DNA from: Acidimicrobiaceae bacterium
Lineage (GTDB): Bacteria > Actinomycetota > Acidimicrobiia > Acidimicrobiales > Aldehydirespiratoraceae
Direction: 5' to 3'
NCBI GenBank assembly: GCA_026710865.1
Contig: JAPOQG010000341.1
Coordinates: forward strand, 1-33,126
DNA: 33,126 bases
Position 1 is the stretch's first letter; the number at the start of each line of letters is the position of its first letter. Below, one piece after another: positions 8,329 to 16,315 of the stretch. The position numbers and the translations under genes are program-made. A model generated the notes under the pieces. That model searched no databases and was not told the origin of the DNA. It saw only the letters and a program-made list of their open reading frames with translations.

Positions 8329-8741
8329 AGAAACCGGTCGTATGTCGGCAGAACCCGGGCAGATTTCGTAGCGGTCACCGACCGGCCGGCAGCTCGACCC
8401 CCGCCGCCGGCCCCGCCGGCGTGGTCGCGGTGCCCGTGGGTGAGCACCACATGGCTCACCGGCGCATCCGTGAGTGCCTGGACCCGCTCGACCACCCTGG
8501 GACCGAGATCGGGGACGCTGGAGTCGAACACGACCGCGGCCGAGTCGGTCTCGATCACATGCACGTGGGCGAACGACTCGATCATGGTGACGCCGTCGCG
8601 CAACCGGTGGCTGGCGCCCAGCCCGTCGCTGGGCAGCCCCAGACCGAAGGGCCGGCCGTCGGGCTCGAACATCACGTTGCCGTCGATCGCCGCGGCGGCC
8701 CTGTCCAGAATGTCGCTGGTCATGGCCCAATTGTGGACCAC
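8322..8741 (-). pseudogene. Truncated metallo-beta-lactamase-fold hydrolase (alkyl-sulfatase-like N-terminus)
   Basis: The frame (GTG 8741; ATG 8723 is a better start, MTSDILDRAAAAIDGN) encodes only the N-terminal half of an MBL-fold enzyme: AHVHVIETDSAAVVFDSSVP and then the zinc-binding HGHRDH in VVLTHGHRDHAGG. Immediately after the motif, near base 8410, the sequence becomes low-complexity ([10 protein letters not shown]) and ends after about 30 unrelated residues against the MFS stop. The other zinc ligands (downstream His and Asp) are absent, so the product of about 133 residues should be inactive. The N-terminal pattern best resembles alkyl/aryl-sulfatase-type MBL proteins, normally much longer. 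It lies 28 bases downstream of the MFS gene at 8770-9915 on the same strand, so they were probably co-transcribed. Confidence 0.75.
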
Positions 8742-8769
8742 AGCCGGCTGCCGGAGCGGACCGGCCCAG

Positions 8770-9915
8770 TCAGAAGCGGTCGGCGATCCGGATCGAGATG
8801 ACTGCGCCTATGACGGATGAGGTCGCTACTACCAGCCACATCAGCCGGTAGCCGGAGTGCTCGATGATCCAGCCGGTGAGCAGGGGCCCGGCGAACACTC
8901 CGACGTAGACGCCCATCTGGGTGACCCCGGTGGCCGCGCCCGCCGCCTGGGGGTTGGCCCGCACGACCCCGAAGTTGGTGAAGACCGGCCAGATCCAGCC
9001 GGCGCCGAACGCCACCAGCATGGCCGCGATGTGGGTGCCCGGAGAGCGGACCGCCAGAATCGCCATGCCCACCGAGCCCAGCAGCGCGCTTATGCCGCCC
9101 ACCCGGAAGGGAGCGGCTCGCATCGTGTCGGAGATCCAGCCGCTGATGACCCTCAGAGTGATGCCGGTGGCCGCTCCGACGCTCAGGAACAGCCCGGCCA
9201 GGCCCTCGCCGAGCCCGGCGTCCACCCCGGAACCGACGCCCCAGGCGTTGAGCGAGCCCGCGCTGAAGGCCAGGAACGCCCCCACCGCCGCGCCCCACAG
9301 CAGGTCGCGGGACGACGACTCGGGAGTCGATGGTGCGGCCCCGCGAGCCGGCGTCGACGATCCGACCGCGGAACGCACGACCGCCAGGGAGACCAGGGTG
9401 AAGGCCGCACTGGCCACGTAGGCCCAACGCCAGCCCACGGTCAGTGCCAGCGAAGGCACCGCGAACCCCGCCAGCAGGGTCGCCGTCGGCAGGCCCGACT
9501 GCTTGACCGACACCGCCAACCCGAGCCTCGGCAGCGCCGCCTGGCCCAGCGCCAGGTTGATGGAGGTCTGGTTGGCGGCGTTGGCCAGACCGGCCACCAC
9601 CAGAAAGCCGATGATCGCCCCGAACGACTGGGCGGTCGCAGCCAGGGCCAGTTGCACGACGATGGACAGCCCGAGGGCCAGGGTCATCTGGTTGAGGGCC
9701 CCTATCCGCTGGGACAGCCGCCCCAGCAGGATCGATCCCACCATGGCCGCTCCGAAGAACGAGCTGAGCCCCCATCCGTACACCGCCTCCGACACGTCCA
9801 TCTCGGCGCTGACCTGCACTGACAGTGCTCCGATGAGGAAGCCGGGCAGCACCGTGGACACGGTGGCCACCACCATGGCGTTGACGACCAGGTACGGGCG
9901 CGACCCCGCAGACAC
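8770..9915 (-). CDS. MFS transporter (12 TM), substrate unknown
   Basis: A 381-residue membrane protein. From the N-terminus it shows a hydrophobic first helix (YLVVNAMVVATVSTVLPGFL), the cytoplasmic loop after TM2 as LLGRLSQRIGALNQMTL, and the second-half equivalent RVISGWISDTMRAAPFR, dividing it into two six-helix bundles. It is shorter than typical 420-residue MFS proteins but appears complete. The GTG start at 9915 has AGAGGG about 10 bases upstream. On the same strand, the molybdenum hydroxylase operon lies 155 bases upstream and the MBL remnant 28 bases downstream. It could import the hydroxylase substrate, by position only. The gap 9916-10069 holds no convincing gene. Confidence 0.87.
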   Translation of the reverse strand: MSAGSRPYLVVNAMVVATVSTVLPGFLIGALSVQVSAEMDVSEAVYGWGLSSFFGAAMVGSILLGRLSQRIGALNQMTLALGLSIVVQLALAATAQSFGAIIGFLVVAGLANAANQTSINLALGQAALPRLGLAVSVKQSGLPTATLLAGFAVPSLALTVGWRWAYVASAAFTLVSLAVVRSAVGSSTPARGAAPSTPESSSRDLLWGAAVGAFLAFSAGSLNAWGVGSGVDAGLGEGLAGLFLSVGAATGITLRVISGWISDTMRAAPFRVGGISALLGSVGMAILAVRSPGTHIAAMLVAFGAGWIWPVFTNFGVVRANPQAAGAATGVTQMGVYVGVFAGPLLTGWIIEHSGYRLMWLVVATSSVIGAVISIRIADRF

Positions 9916-10069
9916 CGCGAGAGCCCTCTTGACGTTCTAGTCGGAGGCGATGGGGCGGATCATGCACTCCCGGCCGAGGGAGGCCACCAGCGCGCCGGGC
10001 GTCGGAGTCTTGTTCGTGCTGCGGTCCATGCGTCGGACACTGGTGCGCCGGCTTGATCGTCAACGACCG

Positions 10070-12442
10070 TCATCGCGGATCTCCTTGTTGATCGGCTCGG
10101 GCGAGACCGGCTCCTCCGTCTCCGGGAGCCGTCGGGGAGATGAGGTCGGCAGGACGCACCGGCGCCCGGGGCAACTCCAGGCCGGTGGCCTGCCGGAGCG
10201 CGTTGAGGATGGCCGGGGTGGACGACAGGTTGGGAGGCTCGCCGACGCCGTTGAGCCCGTAGGGGGCATCGGGGTGGGGGAACTCGAAGATCTTCATGGG
10301 CATGGGCGGAACGTCGAGCATGGTGGGGATCAGGTAGTCGGTGAAGGACGGGTTGCGGATCCTGCCGTCGGTGATCTGGAGCTCCTCCATCACCGCCAGT
10401 CCGAGGCCCTGGACGGTTCCGCCCTCGATCTGGCCCTCGACCGCGACGGGGTTCATGGCCTTGCCGACGTCCTGGGCGGTGGCCATCTCGACCACCCTGA
10501 CCAGGCCCAACTCGACATCGACGTCGACGACGGCCCGGTGAGCCGCGTAGGCGAATGCGACGTGGGCGTTGCCCTGGCCGCGCTCGTCGTCGACGGGCTC
10601 GGTGGGGCGGTGGCGGTAGGTGAAGGCGTGCGACACCGACTCGGGACCCAGCACATCGGCCACTGACACCAGCGGCCGGCCGTCGCGGCCGCGTATCTCG
10701 GGGCCGTCGAGGGTCAGCTCCCCGTCGAAGCGGCCGAGGACGGCCGCGGCCCGGGCCAGGATCTCATCGCGCACCAGCCCGCAGGCGCCGGCCACCGCTC
10801 CGGCGGTCATCCAGCTCTGGCGGGATGCGGACGAGGCTCCCGACTCGGCGATGTCGGTGTCCTTGTCGCGCAACTCCACGGTGCGCACCCCGAGTTCGGT
10901 GCGGGCGATCTGAGCCTCCAGGGTCACGACGCCCTGGCCGAGCTCGGGGCCCGCGCAGTAGACCTCCGCGACCGGCTCGCCGTCGCGGATCCACACCGTC
11001 ACCCGGGCGGTGCAGGTGTCGTCCATCCCGCCGGAGAAGCCGATCGCCTTCATTCCCAGCGCATAGCCCACCCCCCGGCGTATGCCCTCCCCCCGGGTGA
11101 CGTTGCCGACACCACCCGGGCGGGCCCGCATGTCCGCAGCGAAGTGATCGGAGTCAGGGGGAAGTGGCAGGTCGCGCAGGTAGGACAGGATCTCCTGAAC
11201 CGGCGCGGGACCGTCCACCGGCTGGCCGGTGGGCAGCACGTCGCCCTCGCCGATGGCGTTGCGCATGCGCAGCTCCAGCGGGTGCAGATCCAGCTCGGCG
11301 GCCAGCCGGTCCATGGCCGACTCGATGGCGTAGCAGGACTGGACCGCGCCGAAGCCCCGCATCGCCCCGCAGGGCGGGTTGTTGGTGTAGGTGGCGTAAC
11401 CGTCGATCTCGACGTCAACCACGTGGTAGGCGCCGGCCGCGAAGTAGCAGCCGTTGGCGATCACCACCTGCGACGTGGACGTGTAGGCGCCGCCGTCGAG
11501 CACCAGGCGCACCTTGGTGAACACCAGCCGACCGTCGCGAGTGGCCCCGAGCTCGATGTCGGCGATGGCCGGATGGCGGTGCACGTGGCCGAAGAAGGAC
11601 TCCTCGCGGCTGTAGACCATCCGCACCGGCCGGCCGGTGCGCAGGGCCAGCATGCAGGCGTGTATGTGGACGTTGAGGTCCTCCTTGCCACCGAACGCGC
11701 CGCCGACGCCCGACAGCACGAGCCGCACCTTGTCCAGCGGCAGGCCCAGGCAGTCCGCCACCTGCTGCTGGTCGAGGTGCAGGTTCTGGCACGACACGTA
11801 CAGCTCGACGCCGCCGTCGCCGAGCGGGACGGCCAGACCCGATTCCGGCCCCAGGAACGCAGGATCCTGGGTGCCCATCTCCCACCGGCCCTCGATCACG
11901 ACGTCCGCTCGGGCTCGCGCCGCGCCCACATCGCCGTGGCGGATCCTCACGTGGCGGGCCAGCCCCCCGCCGGGAAGGCCCTCGACTGTGCCGGTCAGCG
12001 ACCTCTCGGGGTCGGTGTTGGGGACCAGCTCCTCATACTCCACCGCTACGAGCTCGCACGCCCGCCGGGCGATCTCGGGATGGGTGGCGGCCACCACCGC
12101 GACGGGCTCGCCCTGGTAGCGGACCTCGTCGAAGGCCAGCACCGGCTGGTCGTAGATCTTCATGCCGTAGGTCGCCGATCCGGGCACGTCCCGGTGGGTG
12201 AGCACGCACCTCACGCCGTCGAGACCCTCCGCCCGGGACGTGTCGATGCCCAGGATCCGAGCCCTCGGATGCGGGCTCCGCAGGGTGACCCCCCACAGGG
12301 ATCCGTCGTGGTACTCGTCGGAGGAGTAGACGAACGAGCCGTCGGCCTTGGGCACGCCGTCGGGCCGGGTCGCGGACGCCCCCACGCCGTCGATCACCGT
12401 CGAGGGGGTTGCGACCCTCGTCGAGGTGTCGGTGACCGTCAT
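10070..12442 (-). CDS. Molybdenum hydroxylase, molybdopterin-binding large subunit (xanthine dehydrogenase/aldehyde oxidase family)
   Basis: The catalytic subunit, about 790 residues. It has the N-terminal a/b hammerhead (VPKADGSFVYSSDEYHDGSLWGVTLRSPHPRARI in pieces), then the substrate/cofactor core. GVGGAFGGKEDLNVH is the family Mo-binding loop, and NPPCGAMRGFGAVQSCYAIES is the xanthine-dehydrogenase-type loop. The CO-dehydrogenase AYRCSFR loop is absent, so it is not CoxL. The essential glutamate is retained in GVGEPP near the C-terminus, although the preceding residues are YGLN rather than the common GAK. The start is ATG 12442, 16 bases after the stop of the 2Fe-2S gene; a start at 12490 would overlap that gene. 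Members hydroxylate N-heterocycles, aldehydes or aromatic acyl-CoAs; the substrate is not determinable. No MoCo-insertion (XdhC-like) gene is in the window. Confidence 0.92.
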   Translation of the reverse strand: MTVTDTSTRVATPSTVIDGVGASATRPDGVPKADGSFVYSSDEYHDGSLWGVTLRSPHPRARILGIDTSRAEGLDGVRCVLTHRDVPGSATYGMKIYDQPVLAFDEVRYQGEPVAVVAATHPEIARRACELVAVEYEELVPNTDPERSLTGTVEGLPGGGLARHVRIRHGDVGAARARADVVIEGRWEMGTQDPAFLGPESGLAVPLGDGGVELYVSCQNLHLDQQQVADCLGLPLDKVRLVLSGVGGAFGGKEDLNVHIHACMLALRTGRPVRMVYSREESFFGHVHRHPAIADIELGATRDGRLVFTKVRLVLDGGAYTSTSQVVIANGCYFAAGAYHVVDVEIDGYATYTNNPPCGAMRGFGAVQSCYAIESAMDRLAAELDLHPLELRMRNAIGEGDVLPTGQPVDGPAPVQEILSYLRDLPLPPDSDHFAADMRARPGGVGNVTRGEGIRRGVGYALGMKAIGFSGGMDDTCTARVTVWIRDGEPVAEVYCAGPELGQGVVTLEAQIARTELGVRTVELRDKDTDIAESGASSASRQSWMTAGAVAGACGLVRDEILARAAAVLGRFDGELTLDGPEIRGRDGRPLVSVADVLGPESVSHAFTYRHRPTEPVDDERGQGNAHVAFAYAAHRAVVDVDVELGLVRVVEMATAQDVGKAMNPVAVEGQIEGGTVQGLGLAVMEELQITDGRIRNPSFTDYLIPTMLDVPPMPMKIFEFPHPDAPYGLNGVGEPPNLSSTPAILNALRQATGLELPRAPVRPADLISPTAPGDGGAGLARADQQGDPR

Positions 12443-12458
12443 CGGCTGTCCGCCGCAG

Positions 12459-12932
12459 TCATGGCGCGGCTCCGGCCCGTTCCGCGGCAAGGTGCACCGC
12501 GTCGAGGATCTTCTGGTAACCCGTGCAGCGGCACAGGTTGCCCGACAGTTCCTCCCGCACGGTCAGATCGTCGGGATCGGGATTCCCGGACAACAGGGAG
12601 TGGGCGGCGACGATCATCCCCGGCGTGCAGAACCCGCACTGCACCGCTCCGGCGTCCACGAAGGCCCTCTGCACCGGATGAAGCTCGCCGTCGGAGGCGA
12701 GCCCCTCCACGGTGACCACCGAGCAGCCCTCCACCTGCCCGGCCGCCACCAGGCACGAGCAGACCAGCACGCCGTCCACGTGCACCGAGCACGATCCGCA
12801 CTCGCCCTGCTCGCAGGCGTTCTTGGTGCCCCGGAGCCCGACCCGCTCCCGCAGGAAGTCCAGCAGGCTCTCCAGCGCCCAGACATGGTCCACGCTGTGG
12901 GCCACGCCGTTGACGGTGACGTTCACCCTCAC
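12459..12932 (-). CDS. Molybdenum hydroxylase 2Fe-2S subunit
   Basis: A 157-residue electron-transfer subunit with two iron-sulfur domains. The N-terminal ferredoxin-type cluster has C40, C45, C48 and C58/C60 (NACEQGECGSCSVHVDG). The C-terminal four-helix domain cluster has C99, C102, C134 and C136 (QCGFCTPG and NLCRCTGY). The start is GTG 12932, which overlaps the stop of the FAD subunit gene as GTGA (4 bases), a classic coupled arrangement; the longer frame from 12977 would overlap the upstream gene by 49 bases and adds non-homologous residues. It passes electrons from the molybdenum site to FAD in the heterotrimer. Confidence 0.93.
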   Translation of the reverse strand: MRVNVTVNGVAHSVDHVWALESLLDFLRERVGLRGTKNACEQGECGSCSVHVDGVLVCSCLVAAGQVEGCSVVTVEGLASDGELHPVQRAFVDAGAVQCGFCTPGMIVAAHSLLSGNPDPDDLTVREELSGNLCRCTGYQKILDAVHLAAERAGAAP

Positions 12933-13825
12933 GCGGCGGCCTCCCGTGACAGGTCCGCAAGCGCCCAGGTGAGGCATCGGCGGCCCAGCACCGCCAGCGC
13001 ATGCCTCCGGTATTCGGCGCTGCCGCGCACATCGTCGATGGGGGACGCGGCCTCGGCGACCAGTGCCCCGAACCGGCGGGCCAGGCTCTCGTCGACGGTG
13101 CCCGGCTCGTCCCAGCGGTCGGCCATCGCCTCCTCCAGCATCTGCTCCGCGGCCCGGGCCCGCAGCGGGGTCGGTCCGGCCGAGCCGATCCCGGTTCCCA
13201 CCCGCCGGCCGGCCACGTCCAGGTTCAGGGCGAACGACGTCGTGGCGATCACCATGGCGTTGCGCGGCCCGACCTTGGCGAACTGCTGGGCACCGGTCGC
13301 GGCCGGGATCAGCACCGCCCGGATCAACTCATCGGGCGCGAGCGCGCTGCGCTTGGGCCCGACGAAGAAGTCATCGATGTCGATCAGGCGCGGGCCCCGA
13401 ACCGACTCGACCTCCACCCGCGCCCAGCACGCCATCAGCACGGGATGCGAGTCACCGGCCGGCGAGGCGGTGGCGAGGTTGCCGGCCACCGTGCCGCGGT
13501 TGCGGATCTGGGGCGAACCGACCGTGCGAGCCGCCTGGGCCAGCGCGGGGCAAACCCCGCTCAGCTTCTCGATGATCGTGGTGAAGCTCACTCCGGCGCC
13601 GATGCGAACCGTCCGCCCGCCGTCGGTCAGCTCCCAGGAGTCGATCCCCTGCACGGATGTCAAGTCCAGCAGCCCGCTCGGCCGGGCCCGGGCGAAGTTG
13701 ATGTCGACCATGAGATCGGTGCCGCCGCAGATCGGGGACGCGTCGGGGTACTCCGAGCGCAGCAGCACCGCGCCGCGCCACGACGAGGGCCGCAGCACCG
13801 CACTGTCGCGGCCGAGATTGTCCAT
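12929..13825 (-). CDS. Molybdenum hydroxylase FAD-binding subunit (CoxM/XdhB-like)
   Basis: A 298-residue flavoprotein subunit. FAD pyrophosphate-binding segments are seen as ICGGTDLMVDIN in the N-terminal third and TVGSPQIRNRGTVAGNLATASPAGD near residues 105-130. The C-terminal CO_deh_flav-type domain follows (VGTGIGSAGPTPLRA and onward). The start is ATG 13825, with GTGGAGG 8 bases upstream; a GTG at 13840 is the first in-frame start but lies before that ribosome site. It is the first gene of the FAD, 2Fe-2S, Mo operon, an order common in Actinomycetota and Proteobacteria for xanthine-dehydrogenase-like enzymes. Confidence 0.93.
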   Translation of the reverse strand: MDNLGRDSAVLRPSSWRGAVLLRSEYPDASPICGGTDLMVDINFARARPSGLLDLTSVQGIDSWELTDGGRTVRIGAGVSFTTIIEKLSGVCPALAQAARTVGSPQIRNRGTVAGNLATASPAGDSHPVLMACWARVEVESVRGPRLIDIDDFFVGPKRSALAPDELIRAVLIPAATGAQQFAKVGPRNAMVIATTSFALNLDVAGRRVGTGIGSAGPTPLRARAAEQMLEEAMADRWDEPGTVDESLARRFGALVAEAASPIDDVRGSAEYRRHALAVLGRRCLTWALADLSREAAA

Positions 13826-13846
13826 GGCGCCAGCCTCCACGTTCCC

Positions 13847-13852
13847 ACACTA
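13847..13852 (-). promoter_or_regulatory. Putative -10 hexamer TAGTGT of the molybdenum hydroxylase operon
   Basis: TAGTGT on the minus strand lies 21 bases before ATG 13825, giving a leader of about 15 bases that carries GTGGAGG. It sits almost back to back with the plus-strand promoter starting at 13862. Confidence 0.45.
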
Positions 13853-13861
13853 TTCCTGGTG

Positions 13862-13890
13862 TTGCGACGCCAGCATCATTCATCGATACT
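13862..13890 (+). promoter_or_regulatory. Putative sigma-70-type promoter TTGCGA-N17-GATACT for the dioxygenase gene
   Basis: TTGCGA (13862-13867) and GATACT (13885-13890) are separated by the optimal 17 bases; each matches 4 of 6 consensus bases. It is divergent from the molybdenum hydroxylase promoter, so the two could be co-regulated. Confidence 0.5.
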
Positions 13891-13894
13891 CATC

Positions 13895-13929
13895 TGCATC
13901 CCAGGACCGCCCATGTGTGGGAGGATGCA
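13895..13929 (+). promoter_or_regulatory. Inverted repeat TGCATCC/GGATGCA near the dioxygenase transcription start
   Basis: TGCATCC (13895-13901) pairs with GGATGCA (13923-13929). Inside it CCCA (13910-13913) pairs with TGGG (13918-13921) around a TGTG loop. It could be an operator or a structured leader just downstream of the -10 hexamer. Confidence 0.35.
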
Positions 13930-13955
13930 ACCGAGTTGGGGGACGTGAAGTGGAC

Positions 13956-14966
13956 ATGCGCACCAAGCCAGTGACCGGACCGTCGGTGTGGCGGGCCGAC
14001 GATCTGGAGGACTCAGACGAGTGGGTCTATCGATTCACCGAGGCCGACCTCTCCGAACTCGAACGCGGCGTCGAGTCGGTCGCAGGCCGCGACGTGCACG
14101 ATCTGGCGCCGGAAGCGTTCCCGCTGCCCGGCCTGGAGCCACGCATCAAGGAGTTCATCGACGATCTCGACACCGGCAGGGGCTTCGTGGTGCTGCGCGG
14201 CCTCCCTGTCGGCCCGCGGTTCGACCGCTCCGCAGCCGCGACCGTCTTCTGGGCGATATGCGCCCGCATCGGTCGGCTGGTTCCCACCACCTGTGACGGA
14301 ACCCTCCTGAACCACGTCTACGACCGCGGCCCCGGGCAGGATCCGAACGCCCGGGCCTACACCACCAACATCGGCGGTCACATCCACTCCGACGGGGTCG
14401 AGATCGTGGGCCTGATGTGCCTGAAGCCGTCGGCCACCGGCGGTGAGAGCATCATCGCCAGCTCGATGACGATGTTCAACACCCTGCTCGAGGAGCACCC
14501 TGAGTGGCTGCCCATCCTCTTCAAGCGGATGGCCTGCGACTGGAAGATGGAGGAGCCGCCCGGGAGCCCGGGTTGGTACCCCCAGTCGCTGTACTGCTAC
14601 GTCGACGGGTGGCTGTCGGCCACGCTCAAGACGGGCTTCCAGCGATCAGCCCAGCGCTTCGATGGCGTGGAGCCGCTCACCGACGCCGAGCTCGCCTGCT
14701 CCGAGTACCTCGAGTCCATACCCCAACGGCCGGGCATGACCCTGCACATGGCCCTCGAGCCGGGCGACATCCAACTGGTGAACAACTACGTGACGCTGCA
14801 TTCCCGCACCGCCTACGCCGACGACCCGGCGAGACCCGAGGAGAGGCGCCACATGCTGCGCTACTGGATCAGCCGCTCGGGCCTGAGCCCCCGGGTGGTT
14901 TCGCCCGACTACCAGTTCATGCGGGACGACTACTTCGGACTCGCCCAACCCGCTCCCTCACTGTAG
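13956..14966 (+). CDS. TauD/TfdA-like Fe(II)/2-oxoglutarate-type dioxygenase
   Basis: A 336-residue protein of the clavaminate-synthase/TauD fold. The iron-binding H-x-D is seen as H144-S-D146 (GGHIHSDGVEI); the distal histidine is H282 in VTLHSRTAY and the 2OG-binding arginine is probably R302 in HMLRYW. The N-terminal part contains GFVVLRGLPVG, typical of the family. The start is ATG 13956; GTG 13950 is in frame just before it, and the long open frame upstream is non-coding by its composition and overlaps the divergent operon. Its neighbour across the promoter is a molybdenum hydroxylase, suggesting joint oxidative attack on one substrate, but this is inference. Relatives hydroxylate or desaturate small acids. 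Confidence 0.87.
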   Translation: MRTKPVTGPSVWRADDLEDSDEWVYRFTEADLSELERGVESVAGRDVHDLAPEAFPLPGLEPRIKEFIDDLDTGRGFVVLRGLPVGPRFDRSAAATVFWAICARIGRLVPTTCDGTLLNHVYDRGPGQDPNARAYTTNIGGHIHSDGVEIVGLMCLKPSATGGESIIASSMTMFNTLLEEHPEWLPILFKRMACDWKMEEPPGSPGWYPQSLYCYVDGWLSATLKTGFQRSAQRFDGVEPLTDAELACSEYLESIPQRPGMTLHMALEPGDIQLVNNYVTLHSRTAYADDPARPEERRHMLRYWISRSGLSPRVVSPDYQFMRDDYFGLAQPAPSL

Positions 14967-15072
14967 TGCGTGCGCGAACTCATCCGCCGCGGCATCCCAG
15001 CATGGCTGGCGCCGCCCGACTGAGACCAGCCGGCCAGAGACGGCGACACCACAGGCTCGGCGGCGTGGATGC
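14967..15072. other. Convergent intergenic gap, possible coding scrap
   Basis: A 106-base gap between convergent genes. An open stretch reads VRELIRRGIPAWLAPPD and stops at 15023, with normal codon bias; it could be the tail of a lost gene. No convincing terminator hairpin was found. Confidence 0.2.
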
Positions 15073-16248
15073 TCAGTTGACGCGCTGGATGAGGGTGCCG
15101 GTTCCCAGGCCGCCGCCGCAGCACATCGACACCAGGCCGTAGTCGCCGTCGGTGCGCTGCAACTCGTGCACCGCCTTGGTGGTGAGGATGCAGCCGGTGC
15201 CGCCCAGGGGATGGCCCAGCGCGATGGCGCCGCCGTTGGGGTTGGCGCGGGCCGGGTCGGCGCCGACGGTGCGCTGCCAGGCGATCACCACCGACGCGAA
15301 GGCCTCGTTGACCTCGAACACGTCGATGTCGTCGATGCTGATCCCCTCGCGCTCGAGCAGCCGCTCGGTGGCCGGAATCGGGCCCTCCAGCATGAGGACC
15401 GGGTCGCAGCCCACCAGCGCGGTCTGGGCCACCCGGGCCATGGGCTCGAGCCCCTGCTCGGCGGCCTTGGCGGACGACATCAGCAGCACCGCAGCCGCGC
15501 CGTCGGCGATCTGCGACGACGTCCCGGCGGTGTGGATCCCGTCCTCGCGGGCCACCGGCTTGAGCCCGGCCAGGGCCTCCTCGCTGGTGTCTCGGGGCAC
15601 CTCGTCGCGGGCGAACTCGACCGTCTCGCCGGTCTTGCGGCCGTCCTCGTCCACCAGCACTGCGTCGATGGGGACGATCTGGGTCTCGAAGCGGCCCTCG
15701 CGCTGAGCCGTCGCGGCCCGCAGCTGCGACTCCAGTCCGAGTTCGTCGGTGTCGGCGCGGGAGATGCCGTAGGCGGTGGCGATGCGCTCTGCGCCCTCGA
15801 ACTGGCTGGTGAACTCGTAGTGCCCGAAGTAGCTGCGCGACACCGGCTTGCCGGGACCGTTCATCACGTTGGCCGCCAGCGGCACCATCGACATCGACTC
15901 CACCCCGCAGGCCAGCACGGTGTCCTCCGCCCCCGAGGCGATGAGGCTGTAGGCCAGGTTCACCGCGTGCTGCGAGGATCCGCACTGGGAGCCGACGGTC
16001 GAGCAGGCCGTGGTCTGGTCGCCCCCGTGGGACAGCCAGGCGGTGCGGGTGATGTTCATTCCCTGGGCCCCGACCTGGTCGATGCAGCCGCCGACCACCT
16101 GGTCGACGTCTCCGCTGGCGATCCCGACCCTGCTCAGGCACTCCATCTGCACCGGTCCCAGGATGTCGGCGGGATGGGTGTGGGCCAGGGTCCCGTTGCG
16201 CTTGCCCACCGCGGAGCGCACTGCCTCCACGATCACTACGTCTCTCAT
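15073..16248 (-). CDS. Acetyl-CoA acetyltransferase (thiolase family)
   Basis: A 391-residue thiolase, full length. The acyl-accepting cysteine is C89 (GSQCGSSQHAV). The C-terminal catalytic His is in ALGHPLGGTG and the second Cys in MCCGGGLGTG. Start ATG 16248 has GGGAGGA 5 bases upstream. It catalyses reversible thiolytic cleavage or condensation of acyl-CoAs. Its own -10-like hexamer TAGGCT (16276-16281, minus strand) lies in the 67-base gap after the MaoC gene, so it can be transcribed separately or with it. Together with the MaoC hydratase-like protein and acyl-CoA ligase next door it forms a beta-oxidation-like set. Confidence 0.94.
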   Translation of the reverse strand: MRDVVIVEAVRSAVGKRNGTLAHTHPADILGPVQMECLSRVGIASGDVDQVVGGCIDQVGAQGMNITRTAWLSHGGDQTTACSTVGSQCGSSQHAVNLAYSLIASGAEDTVLACGVESMSMVPLAANVMNGPGKPVSRSYFGHYEFTSQFEGAERIATAYGISRADTDELGLESQLRAATAQREGRFETQIVPIDAVLVDEDGRKTGETVEFARDEVPRDTSEEALAGLKPVAREDGIHTAGTSSQIADGAAAVLLMSSAKAAEQGLEPMARVAQTALVGCDPVLMLEGPIPATERLLEREGISIDDIDVFEVNEAFASVVIAWQRTVGADPARANPNGGAIALGHPLGGTGCILTTKAVHELQRTDGDYGLVSMCCGGGLGTGTLIQRVN

Positions 16249-16275
16249 GCCGTCCTCCCTCTGTGCAGCACGCGC

Positions 16276-16281
16276 AGCCTA
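16276..16281 (-). promoter_or_regulatory. Putative -10 hexamer TAGGCT of the thiolase gene
   Basis: Located 27 bases before ATG 16248, giving a short leader with the GGGAGGA ribosome binding site. Confidence 0.4.
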
Positions 16282-16315
16282 GGCGCTTCGCGTGCCGGCA
16301 ATCGGCCCCGGCCGG

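Noticed and set aside
9937-10029. 30-codon minus-strand ORF (MDRSTNKTPTPGALVASLGR and onward) between the Mo hydroxylase and MFS genes
   Set aside because: Codon use is gene-like but there is no ribosome site or recognisable similarity; too short to support.
10070-12442. Carbon monoxide dehydrogenase large subunit (CoxL)
   Set aside because: The CoxL active-site loop AYRCSFR is absent; the loop is of the xanthine dehydrogenase type (AMRGFGAVQ).
12348-13955. Open frame extending the 13956 dioxygenase upstream by 536 codons
   Set aside because: It overlaps the molybdenum hydroxylase genes on the other strand; family similarity begins only after ATG 13956 and a good promoter lies at 13862-13890.
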